Below the pieces are notes generated by a model. It searched no databases. It saw only the letters and a program-made list of their open reading frames with translations, and had not been told where the DNA came from. From NCBI GenBank assembly GCA_027005175.1, contig JALTMC010000526.1:1-14777 (forward strand): DNA of 14,777 nucleotides. The letters run 5' to 3'. Below are positions 1 to 6,438 of this stretch, piece by piece (position 1 is the first letter of the stretch; every line of letters starts with the position of its first letter). The position numbers and the translations under genes were made by a program. This stretch comes from Myxococcales bacterium. GTDB lineage: Bacteria; Myxococcota_C; UBA6777.

Positions 1-346
1 CTCCACATATTGCAGTGGCATAAGAACTAATTGTATTTGATTTTCCTGCTATAAATCCGCTTGTAGAATTTTGATAAGTATGATCATCTCCGATGATTAA
101 GTTGCCCGTACCATCGGTATTGTTATTACTTTGTATTTTTATATTTACACCCTTAAACACAAGAATAGGCACACTCTGTGAGTTGTTGGGATCTGTATCG
201 TATACAGACAACTCTTTAAGATAGTTGTTTATACAATCTGCTTGTAGCTGTAATGTTGGAAATTGGCAGGGAAGAGCACCTTGGCTATTGCTTGGTATCA
301 ATAATGATAGTCCCAAACATAGGATGTAGTAGAATCGTCTGTTCAC
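1..346 (-). CDS. Secreted YadA-head-like repeat protein, N-terminal part (cut by left edge)
   Basis: The reading frame runs off the left edge of the window. The N-terminus (VNRRFYYILCLGLSLLIP, then ...SNSQGALP) is a clear signal peptide with a basic start and hydrophobic core. About 70 residues later comes DGTGNLIIGDDHTY, nearly identical to DGTGNLIIGDSHTY in the protein at 2049-3674, followed by an A/S-ICGG element typical of head repeats. It is therefore a paralogue of that protein, probably with a similar repeat body beyond the edge. Start choice: the ATG at 352 lies only one base after the AAGGAG ribosome site, while the in-frame GTG at 346 lies 7 bases after it, so GTG is preferred. The gene follows the Cys-rich lipoprotein by about 40 bp on the same strand. 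Its function is unknown; a secreted or surface structural role is an inference. Confidence 0.75.
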   Translation of the reverse strand, partial: MNRRFYYILCLGLSLLIPSNSQGALPCQFPTLQLQADCINNYLKELSVYDTDPNNSQSVPILVFKGVNIKIQSNNNTDGTGNLIIGDDHTYQNSTSGFIAGKSNTISSYATAICG

Positions 347-368
347 TTCCATTCTCCTTGTTTGTTGA

Positions 369-384
369 GAACCCTAAAAGGTTC
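369..384 (-). other. Small intercistronic hairpin
   Basis: GAACC and GGTTC arms form a 5-bp stem (6 with one G-T pair) around a short T-rich loop, just downstream of the lipoprotein stop codon and before the next start. No T-run follows, so it is not a convincing terminator. It could tune readthrough or mRNA stability between the two genes. Confidence 0.3.
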
Positions 385-391
385 GGAAGCA

Positions 392-1993
392 TTAAGGTTT
401 AGATGCACAAACTTTTATTCTTCCGACCGTAATGCAATGTGTTGAACCTGTGGAGCAATATTGACAGTCACTATCTTTTTCACAATTTGCTGGGCACTTT
501 GAGCCTTTGTATTGACAACGTTTTTTTTCACCAAAAGACAAGCAGACAGGGCGTGACCGACAACTCAGGCAGTCTCTGTCATTCTGGCAGGGTTCTGGGC
601 ATGTTCCTGTACCCTGCCAAAAACAAGTACCTTTATTGTTAAGCAGCAAACAAATAGAACGTCCAGTACAATGGGCGCAGTCTGAGTCTGACTTGCACCC
701 ATTGGGACAATTTTTTTGAGTAAGCATACAAATTTTGATTTTTGTCGCACCTGCAAGTTTGCACTGATAGCGACCACCCAAGCAACTAGTACAATCGGAG
801 TCTAATTTGCATGTTGTTGGACACTTTATTTCAGCAGAACATACTTTTTTACCTGCAAGTTCTCGACAACGCGGGCGATTATTACACGAGTTACAGTCCT
901 TGTCTGATTGGCATGAGCCTGGACATACGCTTGGTGTTTCTTTACATACATTCTTCATGCAGAGTGAGCGTGTACCACAGGGTTTACAATCATCACTGCT
1001 TAGGCAATAGGGTTTGCATAGAGCAGGTCCTTTTTGGCATTTGCTTCGATGGCAACGATATCCTATACCACAGCTGTGGCAAGATAGATCTGATCTACAA
1101 ATAGAAGGGCAAAATCCTTGTCCCTTCGAGCATTGGTAGTTTTGGCAGGTATAGTCTTTGCCGCACCCCTGGCATTGCTCATTGTTGACACAAAGTTTTG
1201 GACAATAATTTTGTTCTTTTTGCCTTGAGCACTTGCCCTGCCGACAAGAATAACCTTGACCACATCCATTGCATTGTATACTCACAGTGCATGACGCTGG
1301 ACATTGCTCAAGTTGACCGCGTGCACATTGGTAGTTTTGGCAGGTATAGCCTTTGCCACACCCTTGGCATTGCTTCTTGTTGATACAAAATCCTGGACAA
1401 TACGATTTATCGTCCTTCACACATTGCTTATTGATGCACTGAAAGCCAACACCACATACACCACACTGCAAACTAACTGTGCAGTTTGTAGGGCATGTGG
1501 TCTTTTCTTTTTTTACACATTGCCCCATATTGCAGACAAATTTTGCACCACAACGAGCACATTCTTTGCTTGTCAAGCAAGCTATTTCACAGGAGGATCT
1601 CTTGTGTTTACACTGATGATTATGGCAGTAAAACTCCTTGCTACACAACTTTTGACAATCTTGATCTTTCAAACATGCCTTGGGGCAAAAGCTGCCATCA
1701 GGTAAAAACTCTGGTCGAGGTGTTCTCTCTTTGAGAACCTTATCATAAGGAGATGCGTCAGATAAGATTAATTCTTTTACAGGTGTTGTAAGCTCATCTT
1801 TAGAAGTAGAATTTTCAGTAAAATATTTACTGCATTTTCGATTGATACAAGATTGTCCAATAGGACATTCTTGTGATTGGTTACAAGCAGCAACTGTTTT
1901 ATCTGCATTTTGGCAACTGCAGCCGGAAAGATAGGTAAAACAGAGCAACAAGAAGATACCATAGATGGAGCGAGCGCAAAAATCTGAGTTCAT
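392..1993 (-). CDS. Cysteine-rich lipoprotein with 13 tandem six-Cys modules
   Basis: A 533-residue protein. The N-terminus has a hydrophobic segment ending in the lipobox LSGC with the lipidated cysteine at residue 25, so it should be membrane anchored. After a Cys motif near residue 37 and a Ser/Thr/Pro-rich linker, residues about 102-533 are 13 tandem modules of 30-36 residues with the pattern C-x3-C-x5-C-x2-C-x5/6-C-x4+-C, for example CPGFC..QCQGCGKGYTCQNYQC. The first eight or so modules share CGxxYxC; the last four lengthen the final loop and are more diverged. The even Cys count per module suggests disulfide-bonded knots outside the cytoplasm. I do not recognise a named family; it resembles EB- or dickkopf-like Cys arrays in general style. 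AGGA lies about 8 bases upstream of the ATG. It sits between two head-repeat protein genes on the same strand, so a shared surface structure is a reasonable inference. Substrate or partner unknown. Confidence 0.85.
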   Translation of the reverse strand: MNSDFCARSIYGIFLLLCFTYLSGCSCQNADKTVAACNQSQECPIGQSCINRKCSKYFTENSTSKDELTTPVKELILSDASPYDKVLKERTPRPEFLPDGSFCPKACLKDQDCQKLCSKEFYCHNHQCKHKRSSCEIACLTSKECARCGAKFVCNMGQCVKKEKTTCPTNCTVSLQCGVCGVGFQCINKQCVKDDKSYCPGFCINKKQCQGCGKGYTCQNYQCARGQLEQCPASCTVSIQCNGCGQGYSCRQGKCSRQKEQNYCPKLCVNNEQCQGCGKDYTCQNYQCSKGQGFCPSICRSDLSCHSCGIGYRCHRSKCQKGPALCKPYCLSSDDCKPCGTRSLCMKNVCKETPSVCPGSCQSDKDCNSCNNRPRCRELAGKKVCSAEIKCPTTCKLDSDCTSCLGGRYQCKLAGATKIKICMLTQKNCPNGCKSDSDCAHCTGRSICLLLNNKGTCFWQGTGTCPEPCQNDRDCLSCRSRPVCLSFGEKKRCQYKGSKCPANCEKDSDCQYCSTGSTHCITVGRIKVCASKP

Positions 1994-2024
1994 CTTTGTT
2001 TTCCTGATGGGTATTAACTTTGGG

Positions 2025-2052
2025 GTAACTTCCTATATGATTAGAAAGTTAC
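2025..2052 (-). other. Intercistronic hairpin at stop codon
   Basis: Perfect 7-bp arms GTAACTT/AAGTTAC (9 bp with a G-T pair and one more pair) overlap the stop codon of the head-repeat gene. No T-run follows on the minus strand. It may partly terminate transcription or protect the upstream message; this is not shown by the sequence. Confidence 0.3.
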
Positions 2053-3674
2053 GGTTTTCGTTCACAACCTTGCGTAGTAGTCGATTGAATACTTTGTCCA
2101 CCGCTTACAGTATTATCTGTACTTGCATAGTTATTATAACCACCCACCACGACACCATTTTCTGTCGAAGCTATTGTTGTGGTTACGTTGAGCGAACCAC
2201 CGCAAATTGCCGAACTCCGCCCTCCGGTATAATTCTCTCCACCACCACATATTGTGGTTGACTCACCATTTGTTTCGTTGTTATATCCACCTACGATCAT
2301 GGAATATCTTCCAGACGTGTTATTAGATTGACCGCCTGCAATTGAAGCGGCTTCCCCGTATGCATCATTCAATTGCCCGCCGAAGACACCGGCAAAAGGA
2401 TCCAAAGCACGGACTTGGTTTCCGCCGGAAATAACAGATATATATCCAGAAGCAATGGAATCATTTCCCCCCACTCCAACTGCATACTTTCCGTTAGTGC
2501 GTAGAAGAGTTCCCCCACAAATCGCAGACCCCTCTCCATCAGCATAATTATTTTGTCCACCACTAATTGAAGAGTACTTACCTTCAGCAAAGTTTAGGTG
2601 TCCTCCTATCACTACTGAGTAGTCACCGTAGGCTGTGTTACTCTTCCCGCCTCCAACAGAAGCATAAAGACCTTTTTTTCCTTCAGGAGAGCCCATTAAA
2701 GCTTCAACTTTGTTTCCTTCGCCTCCGCTGATACTTGCAAAATCACTTTTTACTAGGCCACCATAGCCCCCACTGATCGCAGAGCCTTTTCCTTCTGCAA
2801 CACCACTTGAGCCTCCACTTACATTCGAACCTTCCCCCTTTGCTTCATTAAACTGACCGCCAGTGACGGAAGAATAAGGACCCGTTGCTTTATTATTACC
2901 CCCACCACTTACAGAGGAGCTTTGTCCTAATGCTTCGTTGTTTTGGCCCCCACTTACTGTTGCATAATCTCCAGTAGAAAAATTATTATTACCACCAAGT
3001 ATTGCAGAATGATCGTTTTGAGCTGTGTTAAATAATCCCCCACAAACCGACTGGGAACTCCCATCGGGATCTGTTTGGTTTGCATCTCCTCCCACAATTG
3101 CTCCATAGGAAGAAGATGCATGATTCTGATTGCCTCCAATAACTGTGGCATAGTTACCCGAGACCTGATTACTAGATCCGCCCTTGATAGAAGCATAAAG
3201 ACCACTTGTATAGTTTTGTGTACCACCTGTCACGGAAGATGCGATACCCTCAGAAACATTGAGTAATCCACCAACTACCGACGAGTATGCTCCCGAAGCT
3301 TGATTCGACATTCCACCAATGACAGATGGAGAGTCAACACTGCTTGTATTTTGAGGATCAGGTACGGTCCCAATGGTATTTTGAAAGCCTGAAACAAATC
3401 CATTTGTGGCATTGGCATATGTATGACTATCTCCAATGATCAGGTTGCCAGTTCCATCTGTCGGAGTTGCACTTACAATTTGTACGTTCGCTCCCTCAAT
3501 TGTGACCAAAGGCTTTCCGTTGTTTGTTGATACCTCTATATATTTGAGCTTGTGGTTAAGACAATTTATTATCTCACTCAAAGTACCTGAGCAAAGCCCC
3601 ACATAGTTTGCTGCATGGACAGAAATAGGAAAGAAAAGAACAAAAAAAGAAAAAAATATTGAAGGTCGTTGCAT
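2049..3674 (-). CDS. Secreted protein of YadA-head-like (Hep_Hag) repeats, no membrane anchor
   Basis: A 541-residue protein. ATG at 3674 is chosen because AGGAG lies 6 bases upstream; a TTG directly before it is not needed. Residues 1-21 form a signal peptide ending VHA, so cleavage before ANYVG is likely. Residues about 60-100 hold the DGTGNLIIGDSHTY segment shared with the protein at the left edge. From about residue 115 to the C-terminus the protein is about 25 repeats of roughly 16 residues with the pattern G-x-YSSVxGGxxNxA, the left-handed beta-roll repeat of YadA-type trimeric adhesin heads (PF05658-like). Unlike a trimeric autotransporter it has no coiled-coil stalk and no C-terminal beta-barrel anchor; it ends shortly after the last repeat with a Cys (TTQGCERKP). 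Several repeats carry a Cys (ICGG, VCGG), which could crosslink strands. It is probably secreted or attached through a partner such as the lipoprotein encoded next to it. Role in adhesion or ice/surface binding is inference only. Confidence 0.8.
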   Translation of the reverse strand: MQRPSIFFSFFVLFFPISVHAANYVGLCSGTLSEIINCLNHKLKYIEVSTNNGKPLVTIEGANVQIVSATPTDGTGNLIIGDSHTYANATNGFVSGFQNTIGTVPDPQNTSSVDSPSVIGGMSNQASGAYSSVVGGLLNVSEGIASSVTGGTQNYTSGLYASIKGGSSNQVSGNYATVIGGNQNHASSSYGAIVGGDANQTDPDGSSQSVCGGLFNTAQNDHSAILGGNNNFSTGDYATVSGGQNNEALGQSSSVSGGGNNKATGPYSSVTGGQFNEAKGEGSNVSGGSSGVAEGKGSAISGGYGGLVKSDFASISGGEGNKVEALMGSPEGKKGLYASVGGGKSNTAYGDYSVVIGGHLNFAEGKYSSISGGQNNYADGEGSAICGGTLLRTNGKYAVGVGGNDSIASGYISVISGGNQVRALDPFAGVFGGQLNDAYGEAASIAGGQSNNTSGRYSMIVGGYNNETNGESTTICGGGENYTGGRSSAICGGSLNVTTTIASTENGVVVGGYNNYASTDNTVSGGQSIQSTTTQGCERKP

Positions 3675-3915
3675 CAATAACTCCTAAATGCTTCTGGTTA
3701 TTGGCTATGGAAGAAGAAATCTTTGTTTGCAAAAAAACTTTAATGGGAACCTGACAGTGTTTTTTTTATGAAACTAGGTCCGATAAAGTCAGCTAAATTC
3801 TTCCACAAGTAGGCTAGAGTAATAGGCTTGTCCTATTTGATGAATTTTATCTCCGTTCTCTTTTTTAGGCTTAAACAACGTTCGGAGTATAGGAAATCCC
3901 GCATCTTAGTTCGGA

Positions 3916-4152
3916 GTGTCTGATTACGAATTTCCGCATGGGAAAAAGACTCAACGAGAGCGCAAAGTTCCGGCTGAGTCCCTTCTGCGAGGTTTCAGAA
4001 CTTGGCAGGAGCCTCGCACTCTCGTTAAAGGTGTCAAAGTTATTGAATTGCTGATTCTAAACATCTGTGTTGAGAAAAGCAAGAGACATAGTTTTCTCCG
4101 ATTCTTTTTTGGGGAAGTGAATGACTCGATTCTTCTGCTATGGATCAGATGA
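3916..4152 (+). CDS. Doubtful small ORF, 78 codons
   Basis: GTG-initiated, with no proper ribosome site (GGAG directly abuts the start). The first 40 residues are basic and polar (GKKTQRERKVPAESLLRGF), the rest hydrophobic. I recognise no family. The first half is less AT-rich than its surroundings, and two hairpins (4166-4182 and 4230-4278) follow it, which would fit the end of a short transcript. However, the GC-richer part coincides with the inverted repeat at 3953-4026, so the signal may come from RNA or DNA structure rather than coding. Probably not a protein gene. Confidence 0.15.
   Translation: MSDYEFPHGKKTQRERKVPAESLLRGFRTWQEPRTLVKGVKVIELLILNICVEKSKRHSFLRFFFGEVNDSILLLWIR
3953..4026 (+). 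other. Nested inverted repeat, possible structured RNA or operator
   Basis: Outer arms AACGAGAG (3953-3960) and CTCTCGTT (4019-4026) pair perfectly, extended by two more pairs after one mismatch. Inside, AAGTT...CTGA (3965-3977) can pair with TCAGAACTT (3995-4003). A competing pairing joins GCGAGG (3987-3992) to CCTCGC (4012-4017), so two alternative folds are possible. It does not fold as a tRNA. An 8-bp inverted repeat at this distance can arise by chance in a region this long, so confidence is low. Confidence 0.3.
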
Positions 4153-4156
4153 TCCA
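4141..4156. promoter_or_regulatory. Short palindrome, possible protein-binding site
   Basis: TGGATCA and TGATCCA are perfect 7-bp arms separated by GA. A near-perfect dyad this tight can be a dimeric regulator site or a tiny hairpin. It is followed 10 bases later by CCTAC-T7-GTAGG, another small hairpin (4166-4182). Confidence 0.3.
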
Positions 4157-4229
4157 GAGAGTAAACCTACTTTTTTTGTAGGAAAAATAGTATTGAAAAA
4201 GTAAATATTAATTCAATATACAAGAAATA

Positions 4230-4278
4230 ACGCTACTGTCTTTTCTTCAGAATGTAGCGTATCATGTTTTTTTTTTTT
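4230..4278 (+). terminator. Rho-independent terminator candidate
   Basis: A 7-bp stem ACGCTAC/GTAGCGT (4230-4236 and 4254-4260) with a 17-base loop is followed, after six bases, by a run of 12 T (4267-4278). The gap before the T-run is longer than ideal. In the plus direction it would end any transcript from the intergenic region and insulate the APE genes from it. There is no obvious plus-strand gene upstream for it to serve. Confidence 0.4.
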
Positions 4279-4397
4279 GATAAGTGAAGGGTTTATGTTT
4301 CTGTTCTGTAACTTGTTTGGTGAGTGCTCTTTCTAAGAATACGGGACGACTCTGAGGAGAGAGATTGTGTGACTTTTTGCATGAGAGAACTTTGAAA

Positions 4398-4418
4398 GTG
4401 ATCATTAGAGATGATCAC
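4398..4418. promoter_or_regulatory. Palindromic operator candidate upstream of the APE genes
   Basis: Perfect 8-bp arms GTGATCAT and ATGATCAC separated by 5 bases (TAGAG), about 210 bp upstream of the first APE gene. The arm length and spacing are typical for a dimeric helix-turn-helix repressor or activator site. No T-run follows, so a terminator is unlikely. No regulator gene lies in the window. Confidence 0.4.
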
Positions 4419-4630
4419 TGAAGTGGGGAGTTCATGAGGAAAGAAAGCAACGCGAGCTTGTCGAAGTCGTTGGTTATATACAAGGTGAATCATGCGGCTT
4501 AGAGTTGTCGTTGGTAAACAAAAGTCGATTTTTATTGCACACTATGCTAGGAGTTTACGAGACCTGCCTTCTTGTTGGAAGGGGGTGTGAAACTCTCGGT
4601 ATGATGTGGTGTTAGAGGTTCGATTTAACC

Positions 4631-5383
4631 ATGAGCAATTCAAATGCAGGTTTTTCGTGTTCGATGGAGTCTTGGGCCGCATGGATGCCAGGTATTGAGA
4701 CGCGGGATGCTTGGGTGGAGTGGGCCCAGCGTGATGAGGGATGGAGTGAGGAGGAGGATAAAGTCCCTTCCAGTTCTTTTTTGCCTCCACGTATGCGACG
4801 GAGGCTTAGCTCACTCAACAAAACAAGTTTATTGAGTGTGTATCAATTGGATGCGGATGTGAGTGGGCTGCGTTCTGTATTTGCGTCTCAACATGGTGAT
4901 ATGCAGACAGCAGTGGCATTGTTTAAGCAGATCGCAGAGCAGGGAAAGCTATCACCTTCTCTCTTTACTCGCTCGGTATTTAACGTCAATCAGGGATTGT
5001 TTTCCATCGGGCAGAATAACCGACAAGCGGGGACTGCTGTTTCTGCGGGAGCGAGTTCTTTTTTTTACGCACTTCTCGATGCTGTGGGGCAATTGCAAAG
5101 TAAGGAAGATCCTCCTATCCTTGTGTCATTCTATGATGAGCCTCTACCTGAAGATTACCAAGTCATTGTGGATGAGCCTAGCCCACGATTTTCAATGGCG
5201 TTGCTGCTGTCGCTTCGCGACAAAGGGATTCCATTGGAATGCAAACTTAAGCCAGCGCGAAAATATACTCCCGCTTCGACACCTGCACCCATACAATTTT
5301 TACGGTGGTTGCTTCGGGATGATATGCAATGGGAGTTTGTGGGGGAACAACTCTCTTGGAACTGGAGGAAAAGGAGTTTATGA
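4631..5383 (+). CDS. Beta-ketoacyl synthase chain-length-factor-like protein (ApeC type)
   Basis: A 250-residue protein of the short ketosynthase-like family (PF13723-type) found as a chain-length factor in aryl polyene clusters. The family pattern is recognisable: an N-terminal SWAAWMPGIETRDAWVEWA, then VFASQHGD (residues 83-90), LSPSLFTRSVFNVNQGLFSIGQNN (107-130, where relatives I recall have SVHNA) and a YDEPLPEDY segment (168-176). It lacks a catalytic ketosynthase Cys. In E. coli, ApeC pairs with the ketosynthase ApeO to extend the polyene; I infer that role here. The ATG is placed by family N-terminus; an AGAGG lies 13 bases upstream, which is weak. The stop overlaps an ATG (TTATGA), and the last codons lie inside the 71-bp repeat array, so the C-terminus (NWRKRSL) is a diverged copy of the repeat ending (NWEKWSL). 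Confidence 0.88.
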   Translation: MSNSNAGFSCSMESWAAWMPGIETRDAWVEWAQRDEGWSEEEDKVPSSSFLPPRMRRRLSSLNKTSLLSVYQLDADVSGLRSVFASQHGDMQTAVALFKQIAEQGKLSPSLFTRSVFNVNQGLFSIGQNNRQAGTAVSAGASSFFYALLDAVGQLQSKEDPPILVSFYDEPLPEDYQVIVDEPSPRFSMALLLSLRDKGIPLECKLKPARKYTPASTPAPIQFLRWLLRDDMQWEFVGEQLSWNWRKRSL

Positions 5384-5602
5384 AAGGTGCTGGAGTGCGG
5401 AAAGGGAATAGAGTTGTCATTTGGATCTGGAGCTGGGAGAAATGGAGTTTATGAAAGGTGCTGGAGTATGGAAAGGGAATAGGATTGTTCTTTCGAGCAG
5501 GAGCTGGGAGAAATGGAGTCTATGAAAGATACTGGAGTATGGAAAGGGAATAGGATTGTTCTTTCGAGCAGGAACTGGGAGAAATGGAGTCTATGAAAGG
5601 TG
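5358..5602 (+). repeat. 71-bp tandem repeat, three full copies plus a partial fourth
   Basis: Copies start at 5358, 5429, 5500 and 5571, each opening with GGAACTGG or GGAGCTGG and containing GGAGTTTATGAAAG or GGAGTCTATGAAAG. Copies 2 and 3 differ at only a few positions; copy 1 is more diverged, especially in its last third. The fourth copy runs about 32 bp into the acyltransferase gene. The first copy holds the last seven codons and stop of the chain-length-factor gene. The unit therefore spans a stop/start junction that has been duplicated. The period is not a multiple of three, so it does not simply extend either protein. Confidence 0.93.
5380..5596 (+). other. Chain of three overlapping 24-codon mini-ORFs
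   Basis: ATG codons at 5380, 5451 and 5522 each open an ORF of 24 codons whose TGA overlaps the next ATG as ATGA (stops at 5454, 5525 and 5596). The first ATG overlaps the chain-length-factor stop, and the last stop overlaps the preferred acyltransferase start at 5593. The peptides begin MKGAGV or MKDTGV and end WEKWSL. GGAG lies 3 bases before each ATG and a GGGAG (GGAGG in copy 1) about 11 bases before. The arrangement would let ribosomes terminate and restart four times between the two enzymes. The peptides may have no function of their own. Confidence 0.5.
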
Positions 5603-6438
5603 AGGTGGAAAAGGCCTCCAATGCTTTAAACCTGACAAAAAGATTTAATTATTACTGGCGATTGGGTGCGACAGGGTTTTGCTTTGTCTTTTTTGGCTTT
5701 GCTTCGTGGCTGGGAGCTTTCTTTCTCGTACCTATCTTTCGGTTGTTCTCACGTGATAAACTTCACTACAAAGAACGAGTACAAGATCTGATAAGCCGAT
5801 TCTTTCGGCTGTTCTTATGGAGCATGGAGATCTTCGGATTAATCCGTATCACAACCTCATTTCCTGACAAACTACAATGGACAGAGGAAGCCTTCGTGGT
5901 TGTTGCCAATCATCCGATGCTGATCGATGTTGTATTGCTTTTGTCACGTATCCCTCGAATGGATTGTATTGTAAAGCAAGCTTTGTATCACAATTTTTTT
6001 CTCAAAGGTATGGTGAAATCTGCCGGATATATCTGTAATTCTGGTAACCCTAAAGCTCTCCTCGAAGATGGCATAGAGAATGTCCAGGCAGGATCTTCTC
6101 TGCTTATCTTTCCTGAAGGTAGTCGCTCTCTGCCTGAAGGTCTGCGCGATTTCAAACGTGGGGCTGCAAGGATCGCCTTGGGTGCTGGTTGTCGTATTCT
6201 GCCTATCACAATTCAGTGTGAACCACCGATGCTTCAAAAAGGTCGAAAGTGGTACGAAATACCTTCAAGACGTACGGAGATCTCCATCTCTTTGGGCGAG
6301 CCTATCGATCCAAAAGACATCGTACATCACACCACAAACCCCGCTATCGCAGCCAGACACCTCACAAGTCACCTTCAACACTACTTCGAAAATAAATTGA
6401 AAAATGCAGAGTGCAGAACCAAGTCTCCAGCCGCTTGA
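5593..6438 (+). CDS. Lysophosphatidate-type (PlsC-like) acyltransferase of the APE cluster (ApeD type)
   Basis: A 281-residue acyltransferase of the 1-acylglycerol-3-phosphate family. Catalytic motif NHPMLID (residues 106-112, HX4D) and FPEGSRS (173-179) are intact. A strongly hydrophobic segment (about 28-52) and another at about 68-85 suggest a membrane-bound enzyme. Members in aryl polyene clusters are thought to move the polyene or a fatty acyl chain onto a lipid carrier; which one is not visible here. Start: the ATG at 5593 sits in the conserved ATGA junction with the last mini-ORF; an in-frame ATG at 5584 would add three residues but has a ribosome site only two bases away. The last codon and stop (GCTTGA) match the end of the downstream 21-bp repeat unit. 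It is followed by that array and then a convergent gene. Confidence 0.88.
   Translation: MKGEVEKASNALNLTKRFNYYWRLGATGFCFVFFGFASWLGAFFLVPIFRLFSRDKLHYKERVQDLISRFFRLFLWSMEIFGLIRITTSFPDKLQWTEEAFVVVANHPMLIDVVLLLSRIPRMDCIVKQALYHNFFLKGMVKSAGYICNSGNPKALLEDGIENVQAGSSLLIFPEGSRSLPEGLRDFKRGAARIALGAGCRILPITIQCEPPMLQKGRKWYEIPSRRTEISISLGEPIDPKDIVHHTTNPAIAARHLTSHLQHYFENKLKNAECRTKSPAA

Larger units (their letters stand above)
3675..4630. other. Long AT-rich intergenic region with inverted repeats
   Basis: About 950 bp separate the head-repeat gene (minus) from the APE cluster (plus), so both likely have promoters here. I see no convincing gene. Contents: a direct repeat TTCGGAGT (3881 and 3910), a nested inverted repeat at 3953-4026, a palindrome at 4141-4156, a short hairpin at 4166-4182, a terminator-like hairpin at 4230-4278 and an 8-bp-arm palindrome at 4398-4418. 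No clear consensus -35/-10 pair stood out. Short ORFs on both strands (3916-4152 plus, 4293-4493 minus) lack ribosome sites and recognisable similarity. Confidence 0.6.

Noticed and set aside
1304-1705. 133-codon plus-strand ORF across the Cys-rich lipoprotein gene
   Set aside because: It is the complement of the regular Cys repeats on the other strand, which explain its length; no motif or start signal.
2049-3674. Trimeric autotransporter adhesin
   Set aside because: Head repeats are present but there is no stalk and no C-terminal beta-barrel anchor; the stop follows the last repeat directly.
3953-4026. tRNA-like element (74 nt)
   Set aside because: Length fits but there is no T-arm GGTTC-type motif, no anticodon arm and no CCA context.
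4293-4493. 66-codon minus-strand ORF
   Set aside because: No ribosome site, no recognisable similarity, and it crosses the palindrome at 4398-4418.
3675-4630. Insertion-sequence remnant
   Set aside because: I looked for transposase motifs and paired terminal repeats with target duplications; only isolated short inverted repeats are present.
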